Source: Parachlamydiales bacterium (GTDB lineage: Bacteria > Chlamydiota > Chlamydiia > Chlamydiales > SM23-39). From it: a stretch of 16,229 nucleotides of DNA. The notes under the pieces were generated by a model that searched no databases, was not told the origin of the DNA, and saw nothing but the letters and a program-made list of their open reading frames with translations. Below, piece by piece: positions 6,276-15,038 of the stretch. The stretch spans positions 1 to 16,229 of the forward strand of contig PLXF01000184.1 in assembly GCA_003151315.1 (NCBI GenBank). Direction: 5' to 3'. A program made the position numbers and the translations under genes. Within the stretch, counting starts at the first letter, position 1, and each line of letters starts with the position of its first letter.

Positions 6276-8219
6276 CTAGAGAACACTTTCTAATACGCGC
6301 AGGAACTTGTCCTTAAGAGCTTTGTCTTCGCTAAACAGGAGGTAACCCCCAAAGGGGATGTCCTGCAGAGTGAGATGGAAAGAAACTAATTTATGATTCG
6401 GAATCTGCAGCTCCTCCATTTTGGAAGCCAAGGCCCCTTTTTTTGTAGAATCGAAGTCGGGAATCACAGCAAAGAGGCGTCGGTTGTCTTGCTTAAATAG
6501 CCAATCGCCCACCTTTCTACGCTGCTTTAAATCGGGTTTCGAGGCCTGAATTAACATAAGAAATAGCTGTTTGAGGGGATCTGTTTCTAACACGCTCCTC
6601 ATTTCCATTGGCATTAACGAATAGAAAAACTGTTCCAAAAGTAAATTATGGTGCTCGGCCGTTTTCCCCAAAGACAATTTGAGATGGTCTAAGAGTTCGT
6701 TCTGCTTTAAAATCATCCCTCCGTTGAAATCCCGCACTTCTCCTATTATCTGTGTCAATTCTCCCAACACGTATTGACGCGCCTTATACAAATCGACCGA
6801 ATGATCAGGACGCAAAAACAGGTGGTTTGCTACTAACGTCCGAAATACAGTGGCCTCTTTCGCATATTTGCGACGAACAGAGCCTAAGCGACGCACCCGA
6901 TCGGGAATAAAAGCCAGATCCGTTTTAGCTTGAACGAACATCTCTTGAAGAGAAGGGGCCCCTTCAGCATGGATCCTAAGGGCGATGATGGTGAAACATA
7001 GGTCACTCCCCTTTTGCTCGTCAAAAGAGATAATCACCTGCGGGGTGTCGCTTACATATCGGATTTGCCGAGATAAAGACATGATGTTGCGAAGAACCTC
7101 TTCTTCGTTGCGAGGCATAAAAATCGGATGGGTCAACTGCTCAATGTGCGTCTGTAACTGATCGGGTAATGTAGAGCGCAAGCGCTGCACCTCATCGAGC
7201 GCAAAATCCACTCCCTGATTTTTTTCCACTTCTACATAGAGAGTCATCAACGAGCTCCCCTCTTCTCGATCCACAATTAAAGAGCCCTCTACCGGTTTTA
7301 TCTGGGGGATATGCCTACGGATCGCATCTATTAAATGGGACTTATCAAAAATTTCATGCTCTCGCAGGAAATTCAGCCCCACTAATACACCTAAAACAGG
7401 TTTTTCTTTTTGCGGAGATTCTGTCAGTCTCGTTTTGAAAAATTTGAGCATCACATGGCGCTTGTTGGGCAACGCCTCTATGTTTTGTTTTAACCATTTT
7501 TGCACAGAGTGAATATTCGAAATGATTCGGCTTATATGGTGATAATCGCGCACCTTTTTAAAATCCTCGCGGCAGGTGACAAGGAAATGTTGCATTTGGG
7601 AAAAAATACCCCTGTCGAAATCTTTCGAATGGCTTTGAATCAGCGAGCCGATTTTATCTTGAATCATCGCCGTTTTCCCATCGGTAGAAAGACCTTTGAA
7701 TTCCAGTATGCGCCGAGCGTGATAGTTCGATACTACCCCTAAACGAATTTCCGTTTGGATCGATTTGAGATTTCTACGTACCTCTTCAAGCTCTTGCGAA
7801 CTTTTAATATGAACCACAATTTCTGCAACGCTAAGCAAATCGTCGCACAGATGGGGCAATCGGACATCAGAGGCAAAAAAAAGCTCCACATTGACCCTTC
7901 TTGTCGGCAGGAGCCAGCGGCTGACCATATCGTAGAAAAAATTACAGGCGTTTTGGCGAAACTTGCAAAGAAGGAGGATAGAGAGGGAACAAGGAGCTCG
8001 CGATAAATCTGAACTGCATACCTGCGGCAACAGATCGGCAAACTGGGCCCGCTGCATAGGAAGGAGGTGAGGAGAAGATTCGAGTAAATCGGCAGGCACC
8101 AGTCTGTGAATGAGGTCTTGGGCCCCATCTCGGTAATATTCCGCCTCTATAAAGGGGCAGTTAAACTCAAATTCAAATTCCAATTGCTGCTCTGAATGAA
8201 CAATCGAATCTTCGTACAT
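6276..8219 (-). CDS. Unrecognised 647-residue protein, co-translated with lysC
   Basis: I do not recognise this family. It is a large, apparently soluble protein: there is no signal peptide and no membrane segment. An unusual acidic/aromatic alternation lies near the N-terminus (EFEFEFN, 14-20). Much of the rest looks helical, with many Leu/Glu/Arg/Lys residues. No P-loop, HAD, protease, nuclease or zinc-binding pattern is evident. The segment around 483-520 (GELTQIIGEVRDFNGG at 486-501) has the look of a conserved core, and the C-terminus alternates hydrophobic strands (LFAVIPDF, about 582-589). The ATG at 8219 overlaps the lysC stop as TAATG and has GAGGGGAG a few bases upstream, so it is real, translated and coupled to lysC. 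Nothing suggests it supplies the missing regulatory domain of LysC, but the coupling makes a functional link worth testing. A weak hairpin (6270-6287) spans the stop codon. Confidence 0.88.
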   Translation of the reverse strand: MYEDSIVHSEQQLEFEFEFNCPFIEAEYYRDGAQDLIHRLVPADLLESSPHLLPMQRAQFADLLPQVCSSDLSRAPCSLSILLLCKFRQNACNFFYDMVSRWLLPTRRVNVELFFASDVRLPHLCDDLLSVAEIVVHIKSSQELEEVRRNLKSIQTEIRLGVVSNYHARRILEFKGLSTDGKTAMIQDKIGSLIQSHSKDFDRGIFSQMQHFLVTCREDFKKVRDYHHISRIISNIHSVQKWLKQNIEALPNKRHVMLKFFKTRLTESPQKEKPVLGVLVGLNFLREHEIFDKSHLIDAIRRHIPQIKPVEGSLIVDREEGSSLMTLYVEVEKNQGVDFALDEVQRLRSTLPDQLQTHIEQLTHPIFMPRNEEEVLRNIMSLSRQIRYVSDTPQVIISFDEQKGSDLCFTIIALRIHAEGAPSLQEMFVQAKTDLAFIPDRVRRLGSVRRKYAKEATVFRTLVANHLFLRPDHSVDLYKARQYVLGELTQIIGEVRDFNGGMILKQNELLDHLKLSLGKTAEHHNLLLEQFFYSLMPMEMRSVLETDPLKQLFLMLIQASKPDLKQRRKVGDWLFKQDNRRLFAVIPDFDSTKKGALASKMEELQIPNHKLVSFHLTLQDIPFGGYLLFSEDKALKDKFLRVLESVL

Positions 8220-8989
8220 TACACTCCCCTCTCATAAATAATTTTTTCACTTCGAACAGCCCCTTTCCCAACTAAAGTTCCCCCTAAAGCTCCCGGAATA
8301 CTCGGTTGAAAAGGGAGAACCCGAAGGCGTATCCCATTTTTTTCAGCCAGCTCGATGCTCCGCGCATGCAAAACTTTAGCTCCCCCATGAGCCAGCTCTA
8401 AAGCCTCTCGATGGGTTAATTCCTCTTGCAGCAAAGCCTTTGGATCTTTCTTGGGATCGGCGGTAAAAATCCCAAGAACATCCTTATAAAATTCCACTTC
8501 CCCAGCGCCTAGAGCAGCCGCCAGAGCAACAGCTGTGGTATCGGAGCCCCCACGACCTAATGTGGTGATTTCCCCATCTACGCTAACTCCTTGAAATCCA
8601 GCCACAATCGCCACCTGTCCCCGCTGTAGAGCTGCGCGCAGACGATGGGGCTTTACATCGACAATTTTTGCATCTGTGTGGTTAGAACAGGTGATAATCC
8701 CCGATTGGCTTCCCGTAAAACTGATCGCCTCTTTCCCTTTTAAGGCTAAAGCCATGGCCAAAAGAGCCACACTAATCCTCTCTCCGGTAGAAATCAGCAT
8801 ATCCAATTCCCGTCTGGGTGGGTGGGGATGGACCTCCCTGGCTAATTTCAGAAGCTGATCTGTTGTGTTGCCCATTGCACTAACCACTACTATAGTCTGT
8901 TCGCCTTGACCGCTTAGGATCAAATCGGCAATCCTAGCGAAACTCTGGGTCGACGCGACACTCGCGCCCCCGAACTTCATGACTCTCAT
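8219..8989 (-). CDS. lysC: Aspartate kinase, catalytic domain only (no ACT domains)
   Basis: Phosphorylates aspartate, the entry to the diaminopimelate/lysine and threonine/methionine pathways; in Chlamydiae the main need is meso-diaminopimelate for peptidoglycan. The 256 residues cover only the amino-acid-kinase fold: VMKFGGASVAS (3-13, K5), STGER (67-71), GRGGSDTTA (145-153), the nucleotide segment YKDVLGIFTADPKK (168-181) and GAKVLHARSIELA (203-215). Usual aspartokinases are 400-470 residues with two C-terminal ACT domains for feedback control; here the protein ends right after the kinase fold and the next gene starts at once, so no frameshifted ACT remnant is present. In the nucleotide segment Lys stands where Thr is usual (TDV). 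The ATG at 8989 has GGAG 6 bases upstream and a strong promoter candidate at 9020-9048. It is the first gene of the lysC-647-residue pair, divergent from rpsA. A different amino-acid-kinase specificity cannot be excluded, but the GRGGSDTTA and GAKVLHxRS motifs are aspartokinase-like. Confidence 0.9.
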   Translation of the reverse strand: MRVMKFGGASVASTQSFARIADLILSGQGEQTIVVVSAMGNTTDQLLKLAREVHPHPPRRELDMLISTGERISVALLAMALALKGKEAISFTGSQSGIITCSNHTDAKIVDVKPHRLRAALQRGQVAIVAGFQGVSVDGEITTLGRGGSDTTAVALAAALGAGEVEFYKDVLGIFTADPKKDPKALLQEELTHREALELAHGGAKVLHARSIELAEKNGIRLRVLPFQPSIPGALGGTLVGKGAVRSEKIIYERGV

Positions 8990-9019
8990 AAAAATCTCCG
9001 TCTCTTTTGAGGTTCGAGT

Positions 9020-9048
9020 ATTCTATCAATTTTTCACCTCAGATGCAA
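9020..9048 (-). promoter_or_regulatory. Candidate lysC promoter
   Basis: On the minus strand TTGCAT (9048-9043) and TAGAAT (9025-9020, 5 of 6 to consensus) are exactly 17 bases apart. The predicted transcript start near 9013 gives a short leader of about 24 bases containing the GGAG ribosome site. This is the best-looking promoter in the window. A second, weaker pair further upstream on the same strand (TTAACC at 9211-9206 and TATGAT at 9187-9182, 18-base spacer) could give a longer leader that includes the inverted repeat at 9103-9130. Confidence 0.55.
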
Positions 9049-9102
9049 AGAATTTTTTCTGAACGCCAGAAATTTTCACTCTAGCGAATTAGGTTTAAAA
9101 AA

Positions 9103-9130
9103 ATAAAGTTAAAATTTTGTTTAACTTTAT
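9103..9130. repeat. Perfect 11-bp inverted repeat, 6-base loop
   Basis: ATAAAGTTAAA (9103-9113) and TTTAACTTTAT (9120-9130) are exact reverse complements around the loop ATTTTG. It lies in the middle of the AT-rich divergent region between lysC and rpsA, about 55 bases upstream of the lysC -35. No T tract follows on either strand, so it does not look like a terminator. It is a possible protein-binding palindrome or, if transcribed from the upstream minus-strand promoter candidate, a leader hairpin. In DNA this AT-rich, chance palindromes of 11 bp are rarer than shorter ones but not excluded. Confidence 0.6.
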
Positions 9131-9389
9131 AAAAATACTCAATATTTATAAAAAATCGAAATTTAATTGACTATACACTAGATCATATCCGCCTGAATAC
9201 ATGGGGGTTAAAAAATCAGGTGTCTATGAGTTTATGAATATAAAAAAATTTGAAAAAAAAGTTTAAGAGATAGGGAAAAGTTAGTAGAAAACAAAAAAAC
9301 ATTGATCTAAGTTGAATAAGTGAAAATAAAAATAAAACTGCAATAAAAAATATTCAGGATCAGGTGGATAGGGTCCGCAGGAGAGGCTC

Positions 9390-9418
9390 TTGCATTTATT
9401 GGAGAATCTTGTTAATCT
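9390..9418 (+). promoter_or_regulatory. Weak candidate promoter for the rpsA operon
   Basis: TTGCAT (9390-9395), the same hexamer as in the lysC promoter, and TAATCT (9413-9418) are 17 bases apart. The -10 keeps only the three most conserved positions (T, A and the final T). It would start the transcript near 9425, about 70 bases before the rpsA ATG. No better pair was found on the plus strand at a suitable distance. Confidence 0.27.
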
Positions 9419-9494
9419 TTTTCCTTTAACACAAAAGGACTGTCTGAAAAAATTTCATAACAGCCCGCTATTATAAACAGGAGAAACCCTTAAC

Positions 9495-11252
9495 ATGTCA
9501 TCAAAATCCCCCTCACACGACTGGAATAGCAGCAACATTCTCGACGATGTCGATTTCCAAGAGCACGAAGCGCGTCAATTCCGTGATCTATTATATGGAA
9601 AAGAAAAAAAAGGAACGGAAGGCTCGCTCACCTTATTGAACGCAGGGCAAATACTTTCGGGCCGTATTGTTGAAATCACAAAAGACTATGTCGTAGTGGA
9701 TGTAGGTCTGAAATCAGAAGGTCTTGTTCCTACCGCAGAATTCACAGAGCCAGAAGAGCTCATTTTTGGCGGCATGACAGAGGTTTACCTCGACCAAGCC
9801 GAAGGCGAAGACGGCCAGATCGTCTTATCGAAAGAAAAAGCGCGCAAATTCCGCCAGTGGGAATATATCGTCAACAATTGCCGCGAAGGTTCTATCGTTA
9901 AAGGGCGCGTCATGCGCAAAGTCAAAGGGGGCCTCATGGTCGATATCGGCATGGAAGCGTTCCTCCCCGGCTCGCAAATTGACAATAAGAGAATCAAAAA
10001 TCTCGACGATTTTGTCGGCAAGACCTACGACTTTAAAATCCTTAAAATCAACATTGAGCGAAAAAATATTGTCGTTTCCCGCCGCGAATTACTCGAAGAA
10101 GAGCGCGTTTCTCGCAAAGCTGAACTCCTCGAAAATATCCGCGAAGGGGCTCTACGAATCGGCATTGTGAAAAACATCACCGATTTCGGCGTATTTCTAG
10201 ACCTCGATGGAATTGACGGCCTTCTCCACATCACTGACATGACTTGGAAACGAATTAAACACCCCTCCGAGATGATCCACATGGGTCAAGAGCTCGAAGT
10301 GGTGATTCTCCATGTCGATCGTGATAAAGGACGCGTTGCTCTCGGCTTGAAACAAAAAGAAGAAAATCCTTGGGAAGAGATCGAGAAGAGATATCCCGCA
10401 GGAACTCGCGTTAAAGGGAAAATTGTAAACCTCGTCTCTTACGGCGCATTTATCGAAGTGGAACCCGGCATTGAAGGGTTAATCCACGTCTCGGAAATGT
10501 CCTGGACGAAAAATATTACAGAGCCAAGCGAGATGGTCCATGTCGGCGATGAAGTGGAAGCGATCGTCCTCTCAGTCCAAAAAGATGAAGGGAAAATCTC
10601 TTTAGGGATTAAGCAAACAGAACGCAATCCTTGGGAAGACGTAGAGCGCAAATACCCGGTTGGAAGCAACGTGGTCACAGAGATCCGTAATCTAACTAAC
10701 TACGGCGCTTTCGTTGAACTCGAGCCTGGCGTTGACGGACTTATCCATATCTCCGATTTGAGCTGGATTAAAAAAGTTTCCCACCCTTCAGAAGTCCTTA
10801 AGAAAGGGGACAAAGTAGAAGCTGTAATCCTTTCCGTCGACAGAGAAAGCAAAAAGATCACATTGGGCGTCAAGCAATTGAGCAATAATCCGTGGGAATC
10901 GATTGAAAGAACTCTCCCTGTAGGCACATTGGTCCATGGCGTTGTTACAAAGACAACCGCTTTCGGCGCTTTCGTCCAATTGGATAACGGCATTGAAGCA
11001 TTGATTCACGTAACAGAGCTTTCTGACCAACCTTTCGCTAAAGTGGAAGATGTGGTTCAAAAAGGGTCCGAAGTAACGGCTAAAGTGATTAAACTCGATC
11101 CAGAGCACAAAAAAGTGGCTCTTTCCATTAAGGAATATCTCATCGAAAAAAATCAACAAAACCGCGATGATATCGTTGTCAGCACGAAGAGAAAGAAAGG
11201 CAAAAAGAAATCTTCGAAAGACAAAGATGAAGACTTCGAGGACGAAGAATAA
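9495..11252 (+). CDS. rpsA: 30S ribosomal protein S1
   Basis: Binds mRNA and brings it to the 30S subunit. It has 585 residues with six S1 (OB-fold) domains at about 50-114, 132-197, 217-287, 303-374, 388-461 and 475-547. Domains 3-6 are regular tandem modules of about 86 residues, each with a YGAF/FGVF/FGAF core, a GLIH/GLLH/ALIH strand and, for domains 3-5, an NPW end (291-293, 378-380, 465-467). Domains 1 and 2 are divergent, as expected for the ribosome-binding part. The C-terminus (559-585) is a basic then acidic tail ([14 protein letters not shown], ending DFEDEE). The length is slightly above E. coli S1 (557). The ATG at 9495 has AGGAG at 9479-9483, 11 bases away, rather far. It is the first gene of the rightward translation cluster. 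Confidence 0.97.
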   Translation: MSSKSPSHDWNSSNILDDVDFQEHEARQFRDLLYGKEKKGTEGSLTLLNAGQILSGRIVEITKDYVVVDVGLKSEGLVPTAEFTEPEELIFGGMTEVYLDQAEGEDGQIVLSKEKARKFRQWEYIVNNCREGSIVKGRVMRKVKGGLMVDIGMEAFLPGSQIDNKRIKNLDDFVGKTYDFKILKINIERKNIVVSRRELLEEERVSRKAELLENIREGALRIGIVKNITDFGVFLDLDGIDGLLHITDMTWKRIKHPSEMIHMGQELEVVILHVDRDKGRVALGLKQKEENPWEEIEKRYPAGTRVKGKIVNLVSYGAFIEVEPGIEGLIHVSEMSWTKNITEPSEMVHVGDEVEAIVLSVQKDEGKISLGIKQTERNPWEDVERKYPVGSNVVTEIRNLTNYGAFVELEPGVDGLIHISDLSWIKKVSHPSEVLKKGDKVEAVILSVDRESKKITLGVKQLSNNPWESIERTLPVGTLVHGVVTKTTAFGAFVQLDNGIEALIHVTELSDQPFAKVEDVVQKGSEVTAKVIKLDPEHKKVALSIKEYLIEKNQQNRDDIVVSTKRKKGKKKSSKDKDEDFEDEE

Positions 11253-11272
11253 GATAAACCTCTACCTACCCA

Positions 11273-11296
11273 CCCCGGAGCCTATTCGTTCCGGGG
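11273..11296 (+). promoter_or_regulatory. GC-rich hairpin between rpsA and nusA, no T tract
   Basis: CCCCGGA (11273-11279) pairs perfectly with TCCGGGG (11290-11296) around a 10-base loop. The sequence after it is ATAAAACT, so it lacks the U-run of an intrinsic terminator. It stands 20 bases after the rpsA stop and about 30 before the nusA ATG, in the only sizeable gap (75 bases) of the operon. A partial attenuator, an RNA processing site, or a 3'-end stabiliser for rpsA mRNA are all possible. Confidence 0.5.
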
Positions 11297-11327
11297 ATAA
11301 AACTGAATATAAGCTAGGAAATTACGG

Positions 11328-12602
11328 ATGAACAAAGACCTCATTGCTATCTTTGAATATTTAGAGCGCGAAAAAGGGATCAAACGAGATATCGTCATAA
11401 GCGCTATTTCTGATTCTCTGCGTGCAGCCGCTCGCAAAAGCGTGAAAGGGCTCGGTGATAAGGTCAGCGTCGAGATCAATCCGAAATCAGGCGAAATTGA
11501 CGTCTACACACAAAAGAAAATCGTCGAAAAAGTGGAAGATCCAGCAGAGGAAATCTCACTGGAAGACGCCCGAATTCTCGAACCCGAGTGTCATGTAGGC
11601 CAACTTTTAGAGATTTCGATTACCCCCCAAGACTTCGGTCGGATTGCTGCTCAAGCAGCCCGCCAAATTATCTCGCAAAAACTTAAAAGCGCAGAGCGAG
11701 ATGTTATTTATGAAGAATACCGCCACCGCGCAGGCGAAATCATCTCCGGAACAGTTAAGCGTTTTATCCGCGGACGGACTGTAGTGGTCGATTTAGGGAA
11801 AGTTGAGGCAGTCATGCCCGAAAGGAACTACCCGAAGCTCGAGCGCTATAATGTAGGCGATAAAGTTCAAGCTCTCCTTTTAGAAGTTCGCGATAACGAC
11901 AATGGAGGCGCTGAGGTCATTTTGACAAGAAGCCACCCGCAATTCGTATCGGCCCTCTTCATTCAAGAAGTTCCCGAGCTCCACGACAAAACAGTTGTGA
12001 TCGAAAAAATCGCTAGAGATCCTGGCTACCGAACAAAATTGGCCGTCCGCTCTTACGATCCTAAAGTGGATCCAGTCGGCACTTGCGTCGGTGTTAGAGG
12101 AACTCGCATTAAAAATATCATCAGGGAATTGAATAACGAAAAAATCGACGTTGTCCCCTACTCTGACGATCCGATTCAACTCTTGCAGAATTTGATGGCA
12201 CCAGCTGAAATCCGTAAGCTCAAATCATTCGATACAAGGGTGTGCCTCGTCGTTATGGACGAAGACTACCCCACTGTCATTGGAAAAAGGGGGATGAATG
12301 CCCGCTTGATTGGGCAGATTCTAGAGCGGGATATCGAAGTGCAGAAGTTGAGCGAATACCAAAAAATTCTCACTATTCAGATGGCCGAATTAGCCGATTC
12401 TGAAGATCCTTCTTATGATGATAAAATCAAGATTGAAGGCGTCAGTGGCTTAATTCTCGATAGCTTGGCCTCTGCCGGTTACAATACGCTTCGCAAATTT
12501 ATGCAGGCAATACCCTCCGACATTCCTACAAAAGTACCTGGGGTCAATTATTATGACCTCGCGGACAAGGTGTTAGAGCAAACACGCAAAAAAAAGGGTT
12601 AA
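11328..12602 (+). CDS. nusA: Transcription termination/antitermination factor NusA
   Basis: Binds RNA polymerase and nascent RNA, modulating pausing, termination and rRNA antitermination. It has 424 residues: N-terminal RNA-polymerase-binding domain (1-about 125), S1 domain (about 135-202, with VVVDLGKVEAVMP), KH1 (about 225-290, DPVGTCVGVRGTRIKNI from 248, ELNNEKIDVVPY 267-278) and KH2 (about 300-365, GKRGMNARL 319-327). One helical C-terminal repeat domain follows (about 370-424); the second acidic repeat of E. coli NusA (495 residues) is missing, as in many bacteria outside the Gammaproteobacteria. The ATG at 11328 has AGGA 8 bases upstream. It is followed by infB after 3 bases, the classic nusA-infB pairing. 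Confidence 0.97.
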   Translation: MNKDLIAIFEYLEREKGIKRDIVISAISDSLRAAARKSVKGLGDKVSVEINPKSGEIDVYTQKKIVEKVEDPAEEISLEDARILEPECHVGQLLEISITPQDFGRIAAQAARQIISQKLKSAERDVIYEEYRHRAGEIISGTVKRFIRGRTVVVDLGKVEAVMPERNYPKLERYNVGDKVQALLLEVRDNDNGGAEVILTRSHPQFVSALFIQEVPELHDKTVVIEKIARDPGYRTKLAVRSYDPKVDPVGTCVGVRGTRIKNIIRELNNEKIDVVPYSDDPIQLLQNLMAPAEIRKLKSFDTRVCLVVMDEDYPTVIGKRGMNARLIGQILERDIEVQKLSEYQKILTIQMAELADSEDPSYDDKIKIEGVSGLILDSLASAGYNTLRKFMQAIPSDIPTKVPGVNYYDLADKVLEQTRKKKG

Positions 12603-12605
12603 CTC

Positions 12606-15038
12606 TTGGGTAAAAATCTCCTCAAGCTAAACATAAAAAATACGCAGCTCGCTGAAGCTCTTAAGGCCAAAAAGCCTGCTTCATCCGATGTGGTTGCAAG
12701 TCCTAAGCCAGAGGAGAAATCTCCTATTGCTGAAGAGGCGCAAAAACGGCCTGCTTCCCGTTTAAAAGAAGAGACTGGGATTAGTTCAGTAATAAAGCAG
12801 GCTGAAAAACCGCTGTCGGCTCGAGAAAAAGAGGCGCAAGCCGCCCTCCCCGATGCGGCAAAAAAGCGTAAAACCCGTTTAGTCGAGGCCGCTTCAACGC
12901 AAGAAGAGGTGCTTAAAGAGGGATCCTTATCCCCTGTTGTAGAGTCCGAAACTCTTCAACAAGAGTCCCTTTCTGAAGAACAACCAGCTAAAACCGAACC
13001 CTCTTCCTCTCCCAAAGCAGAGGCTGCGCCTTCTTCCGAAGTGAAGACTACTCGAGATGAGATTCCTGAGTTAAAGCAAATCGGTGAGCTCGCTCCCCGT
13101 AAAGCCCTTCCTCCGAAAGATCTTAAAGCCAAAAAACCGAAAGAGTTCCGCTCCTTTGATGCGAGAGATCGGCAAGGGCTGCGAGCTGGCGACGATGAAG
13201 CTTGGCGCAAAAGGCGTGCATTCAAGCCTCGAAAAAGCTATCAAGAGGAAGTGATAATCCGACCTAAGGAACTCAAGGTCCGTCTGCCTATCACGATTAA
13301 AGATCTCGCCCAAGAGATGAAATTAAAAGCCTCTCAATTGATCGCTAAATTATTTATGCAAGGGGTTGCGGCGACTTTGAATGACTATCTCGATGATGAG
13401 ACTGTAGTTCAATTGCTCGGACACGATTTCGATTGCGCAATCACAATCGACTCCTCAGAGCAGGAGCGGATCCGAATCACAGATAAAACGATCCGCCAAG
13501 AAATCGATTCCGAGGATTCGGAGCAAGTGACGCTAAGAGCCCCTGTTGTCGCATTTATGGGTCACGTCGATCACGGCAAAACGAGTTTGATCGATACAAT
13601 CCGCAAATCCAACCGCGCTTCTCAAGAAGCGGGAGCTATTACCCAGCACATTGGCGCCTTTAAGGTGAATACAGCCGCCGGGGCGGTCACTATTTTGGAT
13701 ACCCCAGGTCACGAAGCCTTTACAGAAATGCGTTCTCGCGGCGCTAACGTAACCGACATTGTCGTGCTCGTTATTGCCGGTGATGAAGGGATTAGAGCCC
13801 AAACCGATGAGGCGATTCGCCAAGCGCGTGAAGCTAAAGTGCCTATTTTAGTGGCCCTGAATAAATGTGATAAGCCTAACTTTGATGCGCAAAAAGTCTA
13901 TCGTGAATTGGCCGATCGAGACCTTCTTCCAGAAAGCTGGGGAGGAACAATCATTACGGTAAACTGCTCAGCCTCTCAAGGAACAGGTATCCCTGAACTA
14001 TTAGAGATGATCGCTTTACAAGCAGAGATCCTCGAATTGCGAGCAAACCCTCTAGCAAGAGCTCGCGGTACAGTTTTAGAATCGGAGATGCACAAAGGAC
14101 TAGGAGCTGTTGCCACCGTCCTCGTTCAAAACGGAACGCTGCGCAAAGGGGACGCGATCGTATTTGGCCAACAATCGGGCCGAATTAAAACTATGCAGGA
14201 CGATTACGGCCACCAAATTGAATTAGCTCCGCCTTCTACTCCTGTTAAAATCACCGGCCTATCAGATTTAGCCCTCGCAGGGGAAGAATTTATCGTTGTG
14301 AAAAACGAAAAAGAGGCCCGCGAGCTCGCTTCCGCTCGAACAGAGGGGCACGAGAGACACTTAATGGCGCAAGCCAAAATAGGGGGCCTCGAAAAACTGA
14401 TGCAACGGCGAGAAAGCGGAGAAAAGAAAATTTTCGCTGTAGTTCTCCGTGCAGACGTTCAGGGCTCTTTAGAAGCGCTCAAAACCTCTTTACTGAAAAT
14501 TCACTCGAACAAAGTACGACTCGAAGTGGTCAACGCAGGTGTAGGACAGATCTCCGAATCGGATATTGAGCTTGCTGCTGCATCTAAAGCGACCATTGTG
14601 GGATTTCATACCACCATCGAAAGTCATGCCGACGATCTCATCAAAGAGAAAAAAGTCGCCGTCTTTATGCACGATGTGATTTACCATTTGATCGACGAAG
14701 TTAAAAAGAGAATGCGCGATCTCCTCGATAAAATCGAGAAAGAGACCGACGTGGGCGTGGCAGTTGTAAAAGCCGCCTTCAAATCTTCACAGCTAGGCGT
14801 TATTGCCGGCTGCCAAATTTCCGAAGGGACCATTAAACGGTCTAACCTGATTCGGCAAATTCGGGACAAAGAGGTCATCTGGAAAGGAAAAATCGCCTCA
14901 TTAAAAAGGCTCAAAGAGGACGTCAAAGAGGTCAAAGAGGGCTTCGAGTGCGGTATTCTCCTCGAGGGGCAAAGTGACGTGAAAGAAGGCGATCTCCTCC
15001 AAGCCTATGAAATCACCTACCTAGAACAAGATCTATGA
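12606..15038 (+). CDS. infB: Translation initiation factor IF-2
   Basis: The GTPase that brings fMet-tRNA to the 30S subunit and promotes subunit joining. It has 810 residues. A low-complexity, charged and probably disordered N-terminal part (about 20-210, rich in Lys, Glu, Ser, Pro, Ala) precedes the IF2-N domain (about 222-275, [20 protein letters not shown]). The GTPase domain has G1 GHVDHGKT (319-326), G2 GAITQHIG (343-350), G3 DTPGHE (365-370), G4 NKCD (419-422) and G5 CSAS (454-457), with EF-Tu-like domain II, domain III (about 625-725) and the C-terminal fMet-tRNA-binding domain after it. The start is TTG at 12606, 3 bases after the nusA stop; AAGGGTT 5-7 bases upstream supports it, and the next in-frame ATG (Met238) would remove half of the IF2-N domain. 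The [12 protein letters not shown] start also resembles other chlamydial IF-2 N-termini. Confidence 0.97.
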   Translation: MGKNLLKLNIKNTQLAEALKAKKPASSDVVASPKPEEKSPIAEEAQKRPASRLKEETGISSVIKQAEKPLSAREKEAQAALPDAAKKRKTRLVEAASTQEEVLKEGSLSPVVESETLQQESLSEEQPAKTEPSSSPKAEAAPSSEVKTTRDEIPELKQIGELAPRKALPPKDLKAKKPKEFRSFDARDRQGLRAGDDEAWRKRRAFKPRKSYQEEVIIRPKELKVRLPITIKDLAQEMKLKASQLIAKLFMQGVAATLNDYLDDETVVQLLGHDFDCAITIDSSEQERIRITDKTIRQEIDSEDSEQVTLRAPVVAFMGHVDHGKTSLIDTIRKSNRASQEAGAITQHIGAFKVNTAAGAVTILDTPGHEAFTEMRSRGANVTDIVVLVIAGDEGIRAQTDEAIRQAREAKVPILVALNKCDKPNFDAQKVYRELADRDLLPESWGGTIITVNCSASQGTGIPELLEMIALQAEILELRANPLARARGTVLESEMHKGLGAVATVLVQNGTLRKGDAIVFGQQSGRIKTMQDDYGHQIELAPPSTPVKITGLSDLALAGEEFIVVKNEKEARELASARTEGHERHLMAQAKIGGLEKLMQRRESGEKKIFAVVLRADVQGSLEALKTSLLKIHSNKVRLEVVNAGVGQISESDIELAAASKATIVGFHTTIESHADDLIKEKKVAVFMHDVIYHLIDEVKKRMRDLLDKIEKETDVGVAVVKAAFKSSQLGVIAGCQISEGTIKRSNLIRQIRDKEVIWKGKIASLKRLKEDVKEVKEGFECGILLEGQSDVKEGDLLQAYEITYLEQDL

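Larger units (their letters stand above)
8990..9494. other. AT-rich divergent intergenic region between lysC and rpsA
   Basis: This 505-base stretch has no convincing gene. It is strikingly AT-rich from about 9050 to 9350, with many A-runs, against the balanced composition of the flanking genes. It holds the lysC promoter candidate (9020-9048), the inverted repeat (9103-9130), and two less AT-rich islands (about 9181-9207 and 9355-9392). In the second island GGATC (9357-9361) and GGTCC (9372-9376) can pair with one G-T. For rpsA the best pair I see is TTGCAT (9390-9395) with TAATCT (9413-9418), 17 bases apart, which is weak but would give a 70-base leader. A 21-codon ATG frame at 9201-9266 has no ribosome site. 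Confidence 0.7.

Noticed and set aside
6270..6287. Hairpin over the stop codon of the 647-residue gene as a terminator
   Set aside because: The stem is only 5 bp, the loop contains the stop codon and no T tract follows on the minus strand.
7739..8128. 129-residue frame on the minus strand inside the 647-residue gene
   Set aside because: It lies entirely within the larger, well-started gene in another frame, has no ribosome site and no family character; the same holds for the other overlapping frames within rpsA, infB, accC and nusA.
8150..8219. Frameshifted ACT domains after the short lysC
   Set aside because: The bases after the lysC stop encode the start of the 647-residue protein with a good ribosome site; no ACT-like sequence is seen in the other frames.
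9201..9266. 21-codon, lysine-rich plus-strand frame in the divergent region
   Set aside because: No ribosome site, composition simply follows the AT-rich DNA, and it is on the wrong strand to be a lysC leader peptide.
9444..9474. TATTAT at 9469-9474 as the rpsA -10 box
   Set aside because: The transcript would start near 9482, inside or past the AGGAG ribosome site at 9479-9483, and the paired -35 (CTGAAA, 19 bases away) is poor.
8990..9494. AT-rich divergent region as a replication origin
   Set aside because: No cluster of DnaA boxes: only one loose match (GTGGATAG near 9364), and no dnaA, dnaN or gyrase gene nearby.
10380..10930. Repeated DNA blocks in rpsA as a recent tandem duplication or assembly artefact
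   Set aside because: The similarity follows the S1 modules 3-6 normal for ribosomal protein S1, and the copies differ at many codon positions.
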